Positions 1-5,261 of a stretch of 7,049 nucleotides of DNA are shown one piece after another. The notes beneath the pieces were generated by a model. That model was not told the DNA's origin. It did no database searches and worked only from the letters and a program-made list of their open reading frames with translations. The DNA is taken from positions 1 to 7,049 of the forward strand of contig JAQBVH010000162.1 in NCBI GenBank assembly GCA_027623615.1. The letters run 5' to 3'. The DNA is from Planctomycetota bacterium (lineage in GTDB: Bacteria > Planctomycetota > UBA1135 > GCA-002686595). Position numbers and translations under genes: made by a program. Position 1 is the stretch's first letter, and each line of letters opens with the position of its first letter.

Positions 1-84
1 CTCGAGGCCGTGGGCGCCGAAGGCGCCGAGCCCCACTCCGATCAGGCCGAGGATGGCAGCGGCGCGGGTCCAGTTGTGATTCAT
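1..84 (-). CDS. DUF423 family small membrane protein, N-terminal fragment
   Basis: Seen: the first 28 codons of a gene that starts at ATG 84..82 and runs off the left edge. The protein begins MNHNWTRAAAILGLIGVGLG and continues with AFGAHGLE. An N-terminal hydrophobic helix ending in the glycine-rich signature GAFGAHGL (residues 20-27) is typical of the DUF423/YgdD (TMEM256-like) family. These are usually about 120-residue inner-membrane proteins with several helices and no established function. The start codon overlaps the TGA stop of the upstream selenoprotein gene as ATGA, so translation is probably coupled and the two genes probably share an mRNA. The fragment is too short for the ORF track-style length cutoffs often used, but the motif and the overlap make it convincing. 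The rest of the gene is outside the window. Confidence 0.85.
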   Translation of the reverse strand, partial: MNHNWTRAAAILGLIGVGLGAFGAHGLE

Positions 85-629
85 GGTTGGAAGGTCGCCT
101 CGACCTGGACGCCGAGTCCGTCGGCGATGCGGTTGGCGTAGGCGTAGTAGGCGACGCACTGCGCGAGGTGCAGCACGTCCTCGTCCGAGAGTGTCGCCGC
201 GCGCAGGGCCGTGACGTCCTCGGCGCACATCTCGGCGGGACGCAGGGTGAGCTTCTCGGCGTAGGTCAGGATCGCCATGCGACGGTCCTCGAGACCAGCG
301 GCGCGCCAGTCCTTCTCGATGCGGGACACCAGCTCGTCGTCCTGCATGAGTCGGCGCAGACCGCGCCGGTGGTGGGTCGTTCAGTAGTGGCAGCCGTTCA
401 GCTGGCTGACCACGAGCGCAACGAGCTCACGATCGACCTTGCGCAGTCCGGCGGTCGGGCGCATCGCGGCACGGTAGACCGCGAGATGGCCGGTCAGGCC
501 AAGGTGATCGAGAGCGTGCACACGCAGGACCTCGTCGACCTCGCCCGTGGCGGGGTCGGCGTTGGCGCGCAGGAGTTCGGCCGTCTCGGGGGGGGACGCA
601 TCCGGACCGGGTGCAGGGATCCATGCCAT
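81..629 (-). CDS. AhpD-like peroxidase-related selenoprotein (CxxU active site, in-frame UGA read as selenocysteine)
   Basis: Seen: 182 residues if the TGA at 383..381 is read through. Residues 1-82 run from MAWIPAPGP to NGCHY. After the TGA the same frame continues TTHHRRGLRRL, then a C-terminal half with YAEKLT (123-128) and VAYYAYANRIADGLG (159-173). This is the full peroxidase-related branch of the carboxymuconolactone decarboxylase/AhpD fold, whose members normally read GCHYCxxHH at this point. The active-site set is E68, C80, Sec83 and H87, with the same spacing as E118, C130, C133 and H137 of mycobacterial AhpD, where C133 is the peroxidatic residue. Inferred role: thiol/selenol-dependent reduction of hydroperoxides in the cytoplasm; the true substrate and reductant are unknown. 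Start: MAWIP is the usual family N-terminus. No Shine-Dalgarno is visible; TATGAT lies 6 nt upstream, so the mRNA may be leaderless. The stop overlaps the DUF423 start. The alternative is a nonsense mutation, disfavoured by the SECIS hairpin and the intact downstream half. Confidence 0.9.
352..368 (-). promoter_or_regulatory. Bacterial SECIS element downstream of the Sec UGA
   Basis: Seen on the minus strand: stem CGGCGC (368..363), loop GGTCT (362..358), stem GCGCCG (357..352), six perfect GC pairs. The stem base begins 12 nt after the UGA and the loop begins at nucleotide 19. Known: the E. coli fdhF SECIS, as I recall it, has the same GGUCU apical loop, bound by SelB domain IV, with GGUCUG at the same distance from its UGA. 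Within the gene the hairpin encodes R-R-G-L-R-R, where cysteine homologues commonly carry a similar helix, so it fits both the coding and the RNA constraint. No clear lower stem reaching toward the UGA was found. Confidence 0.88.
381..383 (-). other. Selenocysteine codon (UGA recoding site, Sec83)
   Basis: Seen: TGA on the minus strand, in frame with conserved protein sequence on both sides, directly after TGC CAC TAC (C-H-Y). Known: AhpD-like proteins have cysteine here as the second, peroxidatic cysteine of CxxC. Replacing a catalytic redox cysteine with UGA is the classic sign of selenocysteine. Standard translation tools will cut the protein here or split it into two genes. Confidence 0.9.
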
Positions 630-827
630 GGGGCGATCATAGAAATCGTTTCGAGGGTGATTCGAGCGGCCAATCGGGGGCTCGACCGGCCTTGGGAACC
701 CTCAAAACGGGCACTAGGGCATGCCTGGAACACTTTTCTCGCCCCCCCAATTCACCTCCGCGGTACTTTGATTCGAGGCCTCCCGCTTGCCTGCCGCGCC
801 TCACCGAACTCTCCCACCGCTCCATAC
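630..827. other. Divergent intergenic region between selenoprotein and hydrolase genes
   Basis: This gap of about 200 bases separates two divergent genes and must carry the promoters of both. Apart from the TATGAT noted for the minus strand, I see only weak plus-strand candidates, such as TTGGGA (692-697) with TAGGGC 17 bases later. A run of seven or more C at 741-748 and some AT-richer patches are present. There is no clear operator, riboswitch or RNA gene. A long open frame passes through on the plus strand, but it is antisense to the selenoprotein gene and not protein-like. Confidence 0.5.
636..641 (-). promoter_or_regulatory. Possible -10 box (TATGAT) for the selenoprotein operon, leaderless
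   Basis: Seen: TATGAT on the minus strand, six bases (CGCCCC) before the ATG at 629. A start point about seven bases downstream of this box would put transcription at the A of the ATG, giving a leaderless mRNA, which agrees with the absence of a Shine-Dalgarno sequence. No good -35 hexamer is visible 16-18 bases upstream (TCGAAT is the closest), so this rests on one hexamer in otherwise GC-rich DNA. Confidence 0.35.
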
Positions 828-2216
828 ATGAGAATCCTCCCGATCCTCCTGGTCGGCCTGCTGATGGCTGATCTCTCCGATGCCCAACGCCGAGGGAACC
901 GGCGCGATCGCATCATCACGGGCACGAACGGAGAAGTCCTCGACCGCAAGGGTGACTTCTTCTCGGCCGTTGGCGGCAACCCGTCCTCGGCCATGGCCGG
1001 CGGCTACGTGAGCTCGACTGCCCTGCCGAAGGGCGTCTATGAGATCACGCTGCCGAACACCGGCACCGGTTGGGAAGAGAAGTTCCTGGTCGGCGTACCG
1101 ACCGCGCCGCTGAACCCCGCCCCGTGCCTGGTGATCCACCACGGCTACGGCGAAGAGCACATCGACATGGTCACCAAGACCTCCTACTTCCAGGAGGCGA
1201 TGGCCCGCGGTTGGATCGTCGTCGCGCCCCTCGGCGCGCACAAGTTCAACTACGCGATCGACTACGCGCAGGTCAACGTCGAGCTGGCGATCACCTGGGT
1301 CGCGAACTACCTGACCCTGGACCCCGATCGGTTCTACTCCGTCGGCTTCTCGATGGGCGGCGGCATGGCCACCGCCTTCAGCGCTCGCCACCTCAGCGCG
1401 CACGGCCCGCGCTTCGCGGCCCTGGCCGTGCACACCGGCACCTGCTCGATGCGCGACGTCTACTGGAGCTCGAACGACAAGAGCCTGCTCGAGAACCCGC
1501 TGATGTTCGGCGGCACGCCGGACGAGGAGCCCTTCCGCTACGCGACGGCGTCCTCCATCGACCTCGACACCTTCACCGACCAGGTCGACCAGGAGACCGA
1601 CCTCGTACGGAACCTGGCCAACGTCCCGACCTACCACTTCGCGGCCTTGTTCGACCCGAACGGCTTCCTCACCAACCAGACCGAGAAGAACCACGCCCAG
1701 CTGCTGCTGCGCGGCGGAGACAGCACGCACGTCACCTCGAACGACACGGTGCACCAGTGGTACACGCTGGACGAGACCCAGGTCCTCGACTGGCTCGAGA
1801 CCAAGGTCTACACCGCGCCCGATCCTGGTGTGGGCACCCGCCTCCTCGCCGACAGCGACGGTCGCTGGATGGACATCCGCGTCGACCAGGCGGCTGCGGG
1901 CGAGTTCACCCCCCTGCGCTTCACCGCGATCACGGCCCTCAACCGCCTCTACGTCGACGAGGTCGAGAACGCCGAGGAGCTCGGCCTGAACCCGGACAAG
2001 CTCGGGCTCGACTCGAGCGTCCAGTTCGAGCTGGTCTTCGCCAACACGGACGGCCTCGCGGTCGACCTCGTCCTCGAGGGCTACTCGCAGGCGCCGACGG
2101 ACGTGGTCCGCAGCGGGCAGAGCACGACCGACTGGACCCACGATCCGGTCAAGCGCACGCTGACGCTCCACGAGTACAGCGCGGCGAACTACCCGATCTG
2201 GAAGATCATCCCGTAG
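828..2216 (+). CDS. Secreted alpha/beta hydrolase (PHB depolymerase/esterase-like)
   Basis: Seen: 462 residues. The N-terminus MRILPILLVGLLMADLSDAQ is a short charged start plus a hydrophobic stretch, a likely signal peptide cut near residue 20, so the enzyme probably acts in the periplasm or outside. The hydrolase core covers roughly residues 70-320: an HHGYG oxyanion-type strand-loop (104-108), the nucleophile elbow G173-F-S175-M-G177, a plausible acid at D276 (FDPNG) and histidine at H309 (VHQW). The layout resembles PHB depolymerase / feruloyl esterase-type serine hydrolases. The substrate cannot be told, and proteins of this shape also include peptidases of the prolyl oligopeptidase superfamily. 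Residues about 335-462 form a beta-rich tail I cannot assign. The frame is open far upstream (from 87), but that part is antisense to the selenoprotein gene; 828 is chosen because it gives the signal peptide. No strong ribosome binding site is visible. Confidence 0.82.
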   Translation: MRILPILLVGLLMADLSDAQRRGNRRDRIITGTNGEVLDRKGDFFSAVGGNPSSAMAGGYVSSTALPKGVYEITLPNTGTGWEEKFLVGVPTAPLNPAPCLVIHHGYGEEHIDMVTKTSYFQEAMARGWIVVAPLGAHKFNYAIDYAQVNVELAITWVANYLTLDPDRFYSVGFSMGGGMATAFSARHLSAHGPRFAALAVHTGTCSMRDVYWSSNDKSLLENPLMFGGTPDEEPFRYATASSIDLDTFTDQVDQETDLVRNLANVPTYHFAALFDPNGFLTNQTEKNHAQLLLRGGDSTHVTSNDTVHQWYTLDETQVLDWLETKVYTAPDPGVGTRLLADSDGRWMDIRVDQAAAGEFTPLRFTAITALNRLYVDEVENAEELGLNPDKLGLDSSVQFELVFANTDGLAVDLVLEGYSQAPTDVVRSGQSTTDWTHDPVKRTLTLHEYSAANYPIWKIIP

Positions 2217-2263
2217 GGATCGCCGCGGTTCGGTCGATGAGGCCACCACAAGGCCCTCGACAC

Positions 2264-2800
2264 ATGGCCCTCGACCTCTCGATCCGACACGACCTCTGGC
2301 TCAAGCGCCTCCCCAGCTCACCCAGCGACGGTGGGCGCGTGGAGGCGCTCGTCGTTCGCCCCCCCGGCAGCGTGGGTGTGCGTGAGAGCCGCGACTCCGC
2401 AGAGGTCCTGAGCGACGGCCTCGAGGGTGACAAGTGGCGCCACGACGACGAGGCTCCGGACGGCTCCCAGGTCAGCCTGATCAACGTGCACATGTCCCGC
2501 GCGGTGGCGGGCGCGGGCAGCGTGCTGACCGGCGACAACCTGCACGTCGACCTCGACCTGAGCGAGGCGAACCTACCGATCGGCACCCGCCTCGAGATCG
2601 GCACCTGCGTGCTCGAGGTCTCGGAGGTCCCCCACCGACCCTGCAAGGCCTTCCTCGAACGCTTCGGCGCCGCGGCCGCGAAGCGCGTCGCACGCGCCGG
2701 GCGGACAGGACGTCGAGGGCGCGGCGTGATGTGCCGCGTCGCGCAGCCCGGCACGATCAGCGTCAGCGACGGTATCCGCGTGCTGCGACCCGGACCCTGA
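2264..2800 (+). CDS. MOSC domain-containing protein
   Basis: Seen: 178 residues. Typical MOSC features appear in order: a beta-strand start GRVEALVVRPPG, the GLEGDKW turn (matching the common G-x-x-GD motif), QVSLINVHMSRA, GDNLHVDLDLSEANLP, GTRLEIG, and the conserved cysteine in PHRPCKAF (C127), with a second in GVMCRV (C157). Known: MOSC domains are the C-terminal domain of molybdenum cofactor sulfurase; stand-alone bacterial members such as YiiM/YuaD are thought to bind molybdenum cofactor or carry sulfur on the conserved cysteine. The exact role of this one is unknown. It follows the hydrolase by 47 bases on the same strand, so co-transcription is possible, but the functions do not obviously connect. 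An in-frame ATG at 2237 would add nine residues (MRPPQGPRH); neither start has a strong ribosome binding site, and I prefer 2264 because the family-like sequence starts there. Confidence 0.85.
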   Translation: MALDLSIRHDLWLKRLPSSPSDGGRVEALVVRPPGSVGVRESRDSAEVLSDGLEGDKWRHDDEAPDGSQVSLINVHMSRAVAGAGSVLTGDNLHVDLDLSEANLPIGTRLEIGTCVLEVSEVPHRPCKAFLERFGAAAAKRVARAGRTGRRGRGVMCRVAQPGTISVSDGIRVLRPGP

Positions 2801-2819
2801 GCCAGCAGCGCAGGGTCCG
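2791..2819 (+). terminator. Hairpin across the MOSC stop codon, terminator-like without a U-tract
   Basis: Seen: a perfect 9-bp stem CGGACCCTG / CAGGGTCCG with an 11-base loop, the left arm holding the last codons and part of the TGA stop. No T-run follows, so intrinsic termination is doubtful. It could be a weak or Rho-assisted terminator, or an mRNA 3' end stabiliser separating MOSC from the kinase. Confidence 0.4.
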
Positions 2820-2882
2820 AAGGCGCTCGTCGACCAGGAGCACAGACTGTTAGGGTGACTGCTCGCCGCCGCGGCACCTCTC

Positions 2883-4679
2883 ATGGTCTCCCTGCCCCTG
2901 CTCGGCCTCCTGGCCCTCCTCGGACTCTTCATCCAGGCCTTCGTGGCGTGGGTCTTCGTCGCCTTGTTCGCTGCAATCGGACGGCGGGGCGGCCCGCCGC
3001 CGGCCTACCGCAGCTTCCTCTGGGCCTTCACGGCGCTGGCGGTCAGCTTGACGATCATGAGCGGGCGCTTCTTGTTCGCCCGCGTTGACGTGGGGGGCAA
3101 CCCGGACTGGTCCGACGGGACCTGGCTCGTCTTCCTGCACTACGGCCCCTACATGGGCTTGAAGGCCGCCTTCGGCCTGCTGCTCGTCACGGGCAGCTAC
3201 AGGCTCGGGGGGACGGCGCCTCCGCGGTGGCTGCGGCCTGGAGGGGTGGCCATCGTGGCCCTGGCGTTCGCCGCTCCCGCGGTGATTCCGAGCATCGATG
3301 GCCTGCTCGTGATCCAGGCGCCCCTGATCCTCGGCTGCGCCCTGCTGGCCCACCGTGCGCTGGCCGGGGCCGGCCCGACCGGCTCCGGCCTCTGGATCGT
3401 CCGCGTCGGGCTCCTCGCCCTCGCGGGATCCTGGCTGCTGCACCCCGTCGCCGTGTTCATCGACCAGTTCTGGAGCATGCGGGTCGTCCTGTCCCTCAAC
3501 TCCTACGTCGACCTCGCGGTCCAGCTCACGCTCGGCGTGGGTCTGATGGTCAGCCTGGTCGAGGACGCGCACGGCCGCCGAGCGGAGGCCGAGCAGGAGC
3601 GTGAGCAGCTTCGGCGAGAGCTCGAACGCGACGAGAAGCTGCGCGCCCTCGGCACGGTCGTGTCCGGCGTTGCGCACGAACTGAACAACCCGCTGACGGC
3701 GATCACGGGTTACGCGGACCTGCGCCTCGAGGTCTCACCTGATGACGAGGACATCCGCATCATCGCGGAGCAGGCTGAGCGCTGCCGCGGCATCGTGCGC
3801 GACCTCTCGGCCCTCGCGGGGCAGTCGGTCAGCACGCGTGAGGCCACGGATCTGGAGGGGCTGTCGCAGCGTGTGGTGCGCGGCCTCTCCAGCGCGCATC
3901 GCTCCATGGGGCGCGAGGTTCGCATCGCACCCATGGGTGGGCTCGAGGTGGTCATCGACGCGGCGCGGATCGAGCAGGTGCTGAGCAACCTCGTGATCAA
4001 CGCCCTCCAGGCCAGCCCGGAGGGCGGTGAGGTCGTGGTCGCCGCCACCTCGCGCGGCTCGGACGTCGAGCTGACCGTCACGGACCAGGGTCCGGGCGTG
4101 CCCGCCGAGCTGCGCGAGCGCTTGTTCGAGCCGTTCTTCACGACCAAGGCCCCCGGCCAGGGCACGGGACTGGGGCTCGCGATCGCGCACGCCATCGTTC
4201 GGGACCACCAGGGCTCGCTCGTCGTGCGAGACGCCCCCAGCGGCGGGGCGAGCTTCTGTGTGCTCCTACCGCACGCTGAAGCCTCCACGCCGCGCGCGCC
4301 CGTCCGGGCCAGCACGCCCACCCGGGGCGGCACGCTGCTGGTGATCGACGACGACGCTGCAGTGCGCGCCGTCCTGGCGCGGCAGGCCCAACGCCGTGGC
4401 TGGGAGGTGGCCGAAGCCGGCACGGCCGAGGAGGCGCTCGCGTCCGACCTCAGCAGCCTCCACGCGATCCTGTGCGACCTGCGCATGCCCGGCATGGGCG
4501 GCGAGGGGTTCCACGATCGACTGCGGGCCGAACGCCCGGACCTCCTCGAGCGCACCGTCTTCCTGACCGGCAACCTGGCCTCCGCAGACGCCGTCCGCTT
4601 CGCCGACCGCTGCTCGCGACCGGTCCTGCACAAGCCGGTGGACTACGACGAGCTGTTCGCCAACTTGAGCCAGGCGTAG
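2883..4679 (+). CDS. Membrane-bound hybrid sensor histidine kinase with C-terminal receiver domain
   Basis: Seen: 598 residues. About seven hydrophobic helices fill residues 5-222, forming an integral-membrane sensor without a large periplasmic domain. A charged, Glu/Arg-rich linker (about 222-250) looks coiled-coil. The kinase core follows: HisKA with the phospho-acceptor H265 in SGVAHELNNPLT; HATPase with N-box NLVINALQA (N373), G1 DQGPGVP (401-407), F-box EPFFTTK and G2 GTGLGL (427-432). A receiver domain takes up about 483-598, with the acidic cluster D489-D491, phospho-acceptor D532 in CDLRMPG, T562 and K584 in LHKPVD. Known: this is a HisKA-type hybrid kinase that autophosphorylates and passes phosphate to its own receiver and then usually to a phosphotransfer protein or response regulator. 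None is encoded beside it, so it appears to be an orphan. The signal is unknown. It starts 82 bases after MOSC, with no clear ribosome binding site, and ends 7 bases before the convergent UPF0158 gene. Confidence 0.92.
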   Translation: MVSLPLLGLLALLGLFIQAFVAWVFVALFAAIGRRGGPPPAYRSFLWAFTALAVSLTIMSGRFLFARVDVGGNPDWSDGTWLVFLHYGPYMGLKAAFGLLLVTGSYRLGGTAPPRWLRPGGVAIVALAFAAPAVIPSIDGLLVIQAPLILGCALLAHRALAGAGPTGSGLWIVRVGLLALAGSWLLHPVAVFIDQFWSMRVVLSLNSYVDLAVQLTLGVGLMVSLVEDAHGRRAEAEQEREQLRRELERDEKLRALGTVVSGVAHELNNPLTAITGYADLRLEVSPDDEDIRIIAEQAERCRGIVRDLSALAGQSVSTREATDLEGLSQRVVRGLSSAHRSMGREVRIAPMGGLEVVIDAARIEQVLSNLVINALQASPEGGEVVVAATSRGSDVELTVTDQGPGVPAELRERLFEPFFTTKAPGQGTGLGLAIAHAIVRDHQGSLVVRDAPSGGASFCVLLPHAEASTPRAPVRASTPTRGGTLLVIDDDAAVRAVLARQAQRRGWEVAEAGTAEEALASDLSSLHAILCDLRMPGMGGEGFHDRLRAERPDLLERTVFLTGNLASADAVRFADRCSRPVLHKPVDYDELFANLSQA

Positions 4680-4686
4680 GGGCGGC

Positions 4687-5145
4687 TCACTCGTCCGACG
4701 CGGGCGATGGTTCAGGCGAAGCTTCCCGCACGAAAGGAACGCCGTGCGCCTCGAGCCAATCCACCGCGATCTCCTCGTACGAGGCGTCGCGGAAGGCGTA
4801 CCACTCGTCGAGCAACCCGTGGCGAGTGACCGTGCTGCGAAACATCCGGAAGGCGCCTCGGCCCTGCACCGCGTCGAGGAGCTCTCGGGTGACCTGCTCC
4901 TCGTCTCGAGATTGAGCGAAGCTGACCATCATCCCCCACTCGTCGATTTCTTGCTTGTCGGGCAGGGGGAGGAAGTCCTCGTCGGCCTCGAGGCGCTCGG
5001 CATCATTCTCGAGCTCGGAATCGAACATCGAGCTGTCGTCGAACAGCAAGAGCAGCTCGCCGGTGCGCTTGTTCAGGTACACGGTCGTGCCCTCGAGACA
5101 ATCCATCTCGGCGACGACCCTCTGGAGGGAGATCGGGAGGTCCAT
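4687..5145 (-). CDS. UPF0158 family protein
   Basis: Seen: 152 residues, acidic. Features matching the UPF0158 family are the N-terminal YLNKRTGE (23-30), an Asp/Glu-rich middle, GRGAFRMF (95-102), WYAFRD (115-120) and a VDWLEAHGV helix near the C-terminus (128-136). Family members are small bacterial proteins with no established function; the length is normal. No signal peptide or membrane segment is seen, so it is presumably cytoplasmic. Start: an in-frame ATG further upstream (5202) would add 19 low-complexity residues; the ATG at 5145 is preferred because it has a GAGG Shine-Dalgarno eight bases upstream and begins where family homology would begin. The C-terminal tail (SPEPSPASDE) looks disordered. 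It is convergent with the kinase and lies on the same strand as the VWA gene, but a hairpin separates them, so it may be transcribed independently. Confidence 0.8.
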   Translation of the reverse strand: MDLPISLQRVVAEMDCLEGTTVYLNKRTGELLLLFDDSSMFDSELENDAERLEADEDFLPLPDKQEIDEWGMMVSFAQSRDEEQVTRELLDAVQGRGAFRMFRSTVTRHGLLDEWYAFRDASYEEIAVDWLEAHGVPFVREASPEPSPASDE

Positions 5146-5150
5146 GGACA
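5146..5150 (-). other. Spacer next to the start-deciding Shine-Dalgarno of the UPF0158 gene
   Basis: On the minus strand GAGG lies at 5157..5154, eight bases before ATG 5145. It is the clearest ribosome binding site in the window and supports 5145 rather than 5202 as the start. The bases given here are the near part of the spacer. Confidence 0.5.
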
Positions 5151-5203
5151 CAGCCTCGCTCGATCGACGCGAACTGTCCAGCGGTGGCCCCAGGGCACGC
5201 AAA

Positions 5204-5234
5204 GGAGGGCGCCGACCCGCGGTCGACGCCCTCC
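5204..5234 (-). terminator. Terminator-like hairpin after the VWA gene
   Basis: Seen: outer stem GGAGGGCG / CGCCCTCC (8 bp), one C-A mismatch, then an inner stem of 5 bp (CGACC / GGTCG) closing a 3-base loop. It ends about 28 bases after the VWA stop codon and on the minus strand is followed by TTT and then mixed sequence, so the U-tract is short. The strong stem and its position make it a likely terminator for the VWA transcript upstream of the UPF0158 gene. Confidence 0.6.
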
Positions 5235-5261
5235 CGTGAGGTACTGCTCGAGACCGAAGAC

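Noticed and set aside
81..83. Second selenocysteine at the terminal TGA of the selenoprotein gene
   Set aside because: No hairpin with a GGUCU-type loop follows it, the protein has reached its normal family length, and the codon overlaps the DUF423 start as a typical ATGA junction.
81..629. Pseudogene or two separate genes split by a nonsense codon or frameshift
   Set aside because: Both halves are in the same frame, sequence after the TGA keeps the family motifs (HH, YAEKLT, YANRIADGLG), there is no other lesion, and a SECIS-type hairpin sits at the expected distance. A sequencing error cannot be excluded but would not create the hairpin.
692..720. Plus-strand promoter TTGGGA - 17 bases - TAGGGC for the hydrolase
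   Set aside because: The -10 match is poor (only TA of TATAAT), so it is mentioned only in the intergenic note and not called.
87..827. Long 5' extension of the plus-strand hydrolase frame, giving a 709-residue protein
   Set aside because: It is antisense to the selenoprotein gene, its sequence has no recognisable protein features, and the ATG at 828 starts a good signal peptide.
801..2249. Long minus-strand open frame of 482 codons opposite the hydrolase
   Set aside because: Its composition (rich in Val, Arg, Glu, Asp) is that of a mirror of a GC-rich gene, with no domain recognised; the plus strand has clear hydrolase motifs.
1070..2263. Upstream extension of the MOSC frame through the hydrolase gene
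   Set aside because: The translated part is Arg/Pro/Gly-rich out-of-frame shadow; the MOSC domain begins only after 2264.
5146..5202. Alternative start of the UPF0158 protein 19 codons upstream
   Set aside because: The extra residues are low-complexity and not family-like, and the inner ATG at 5145 has a GAGG ribosome binding site.
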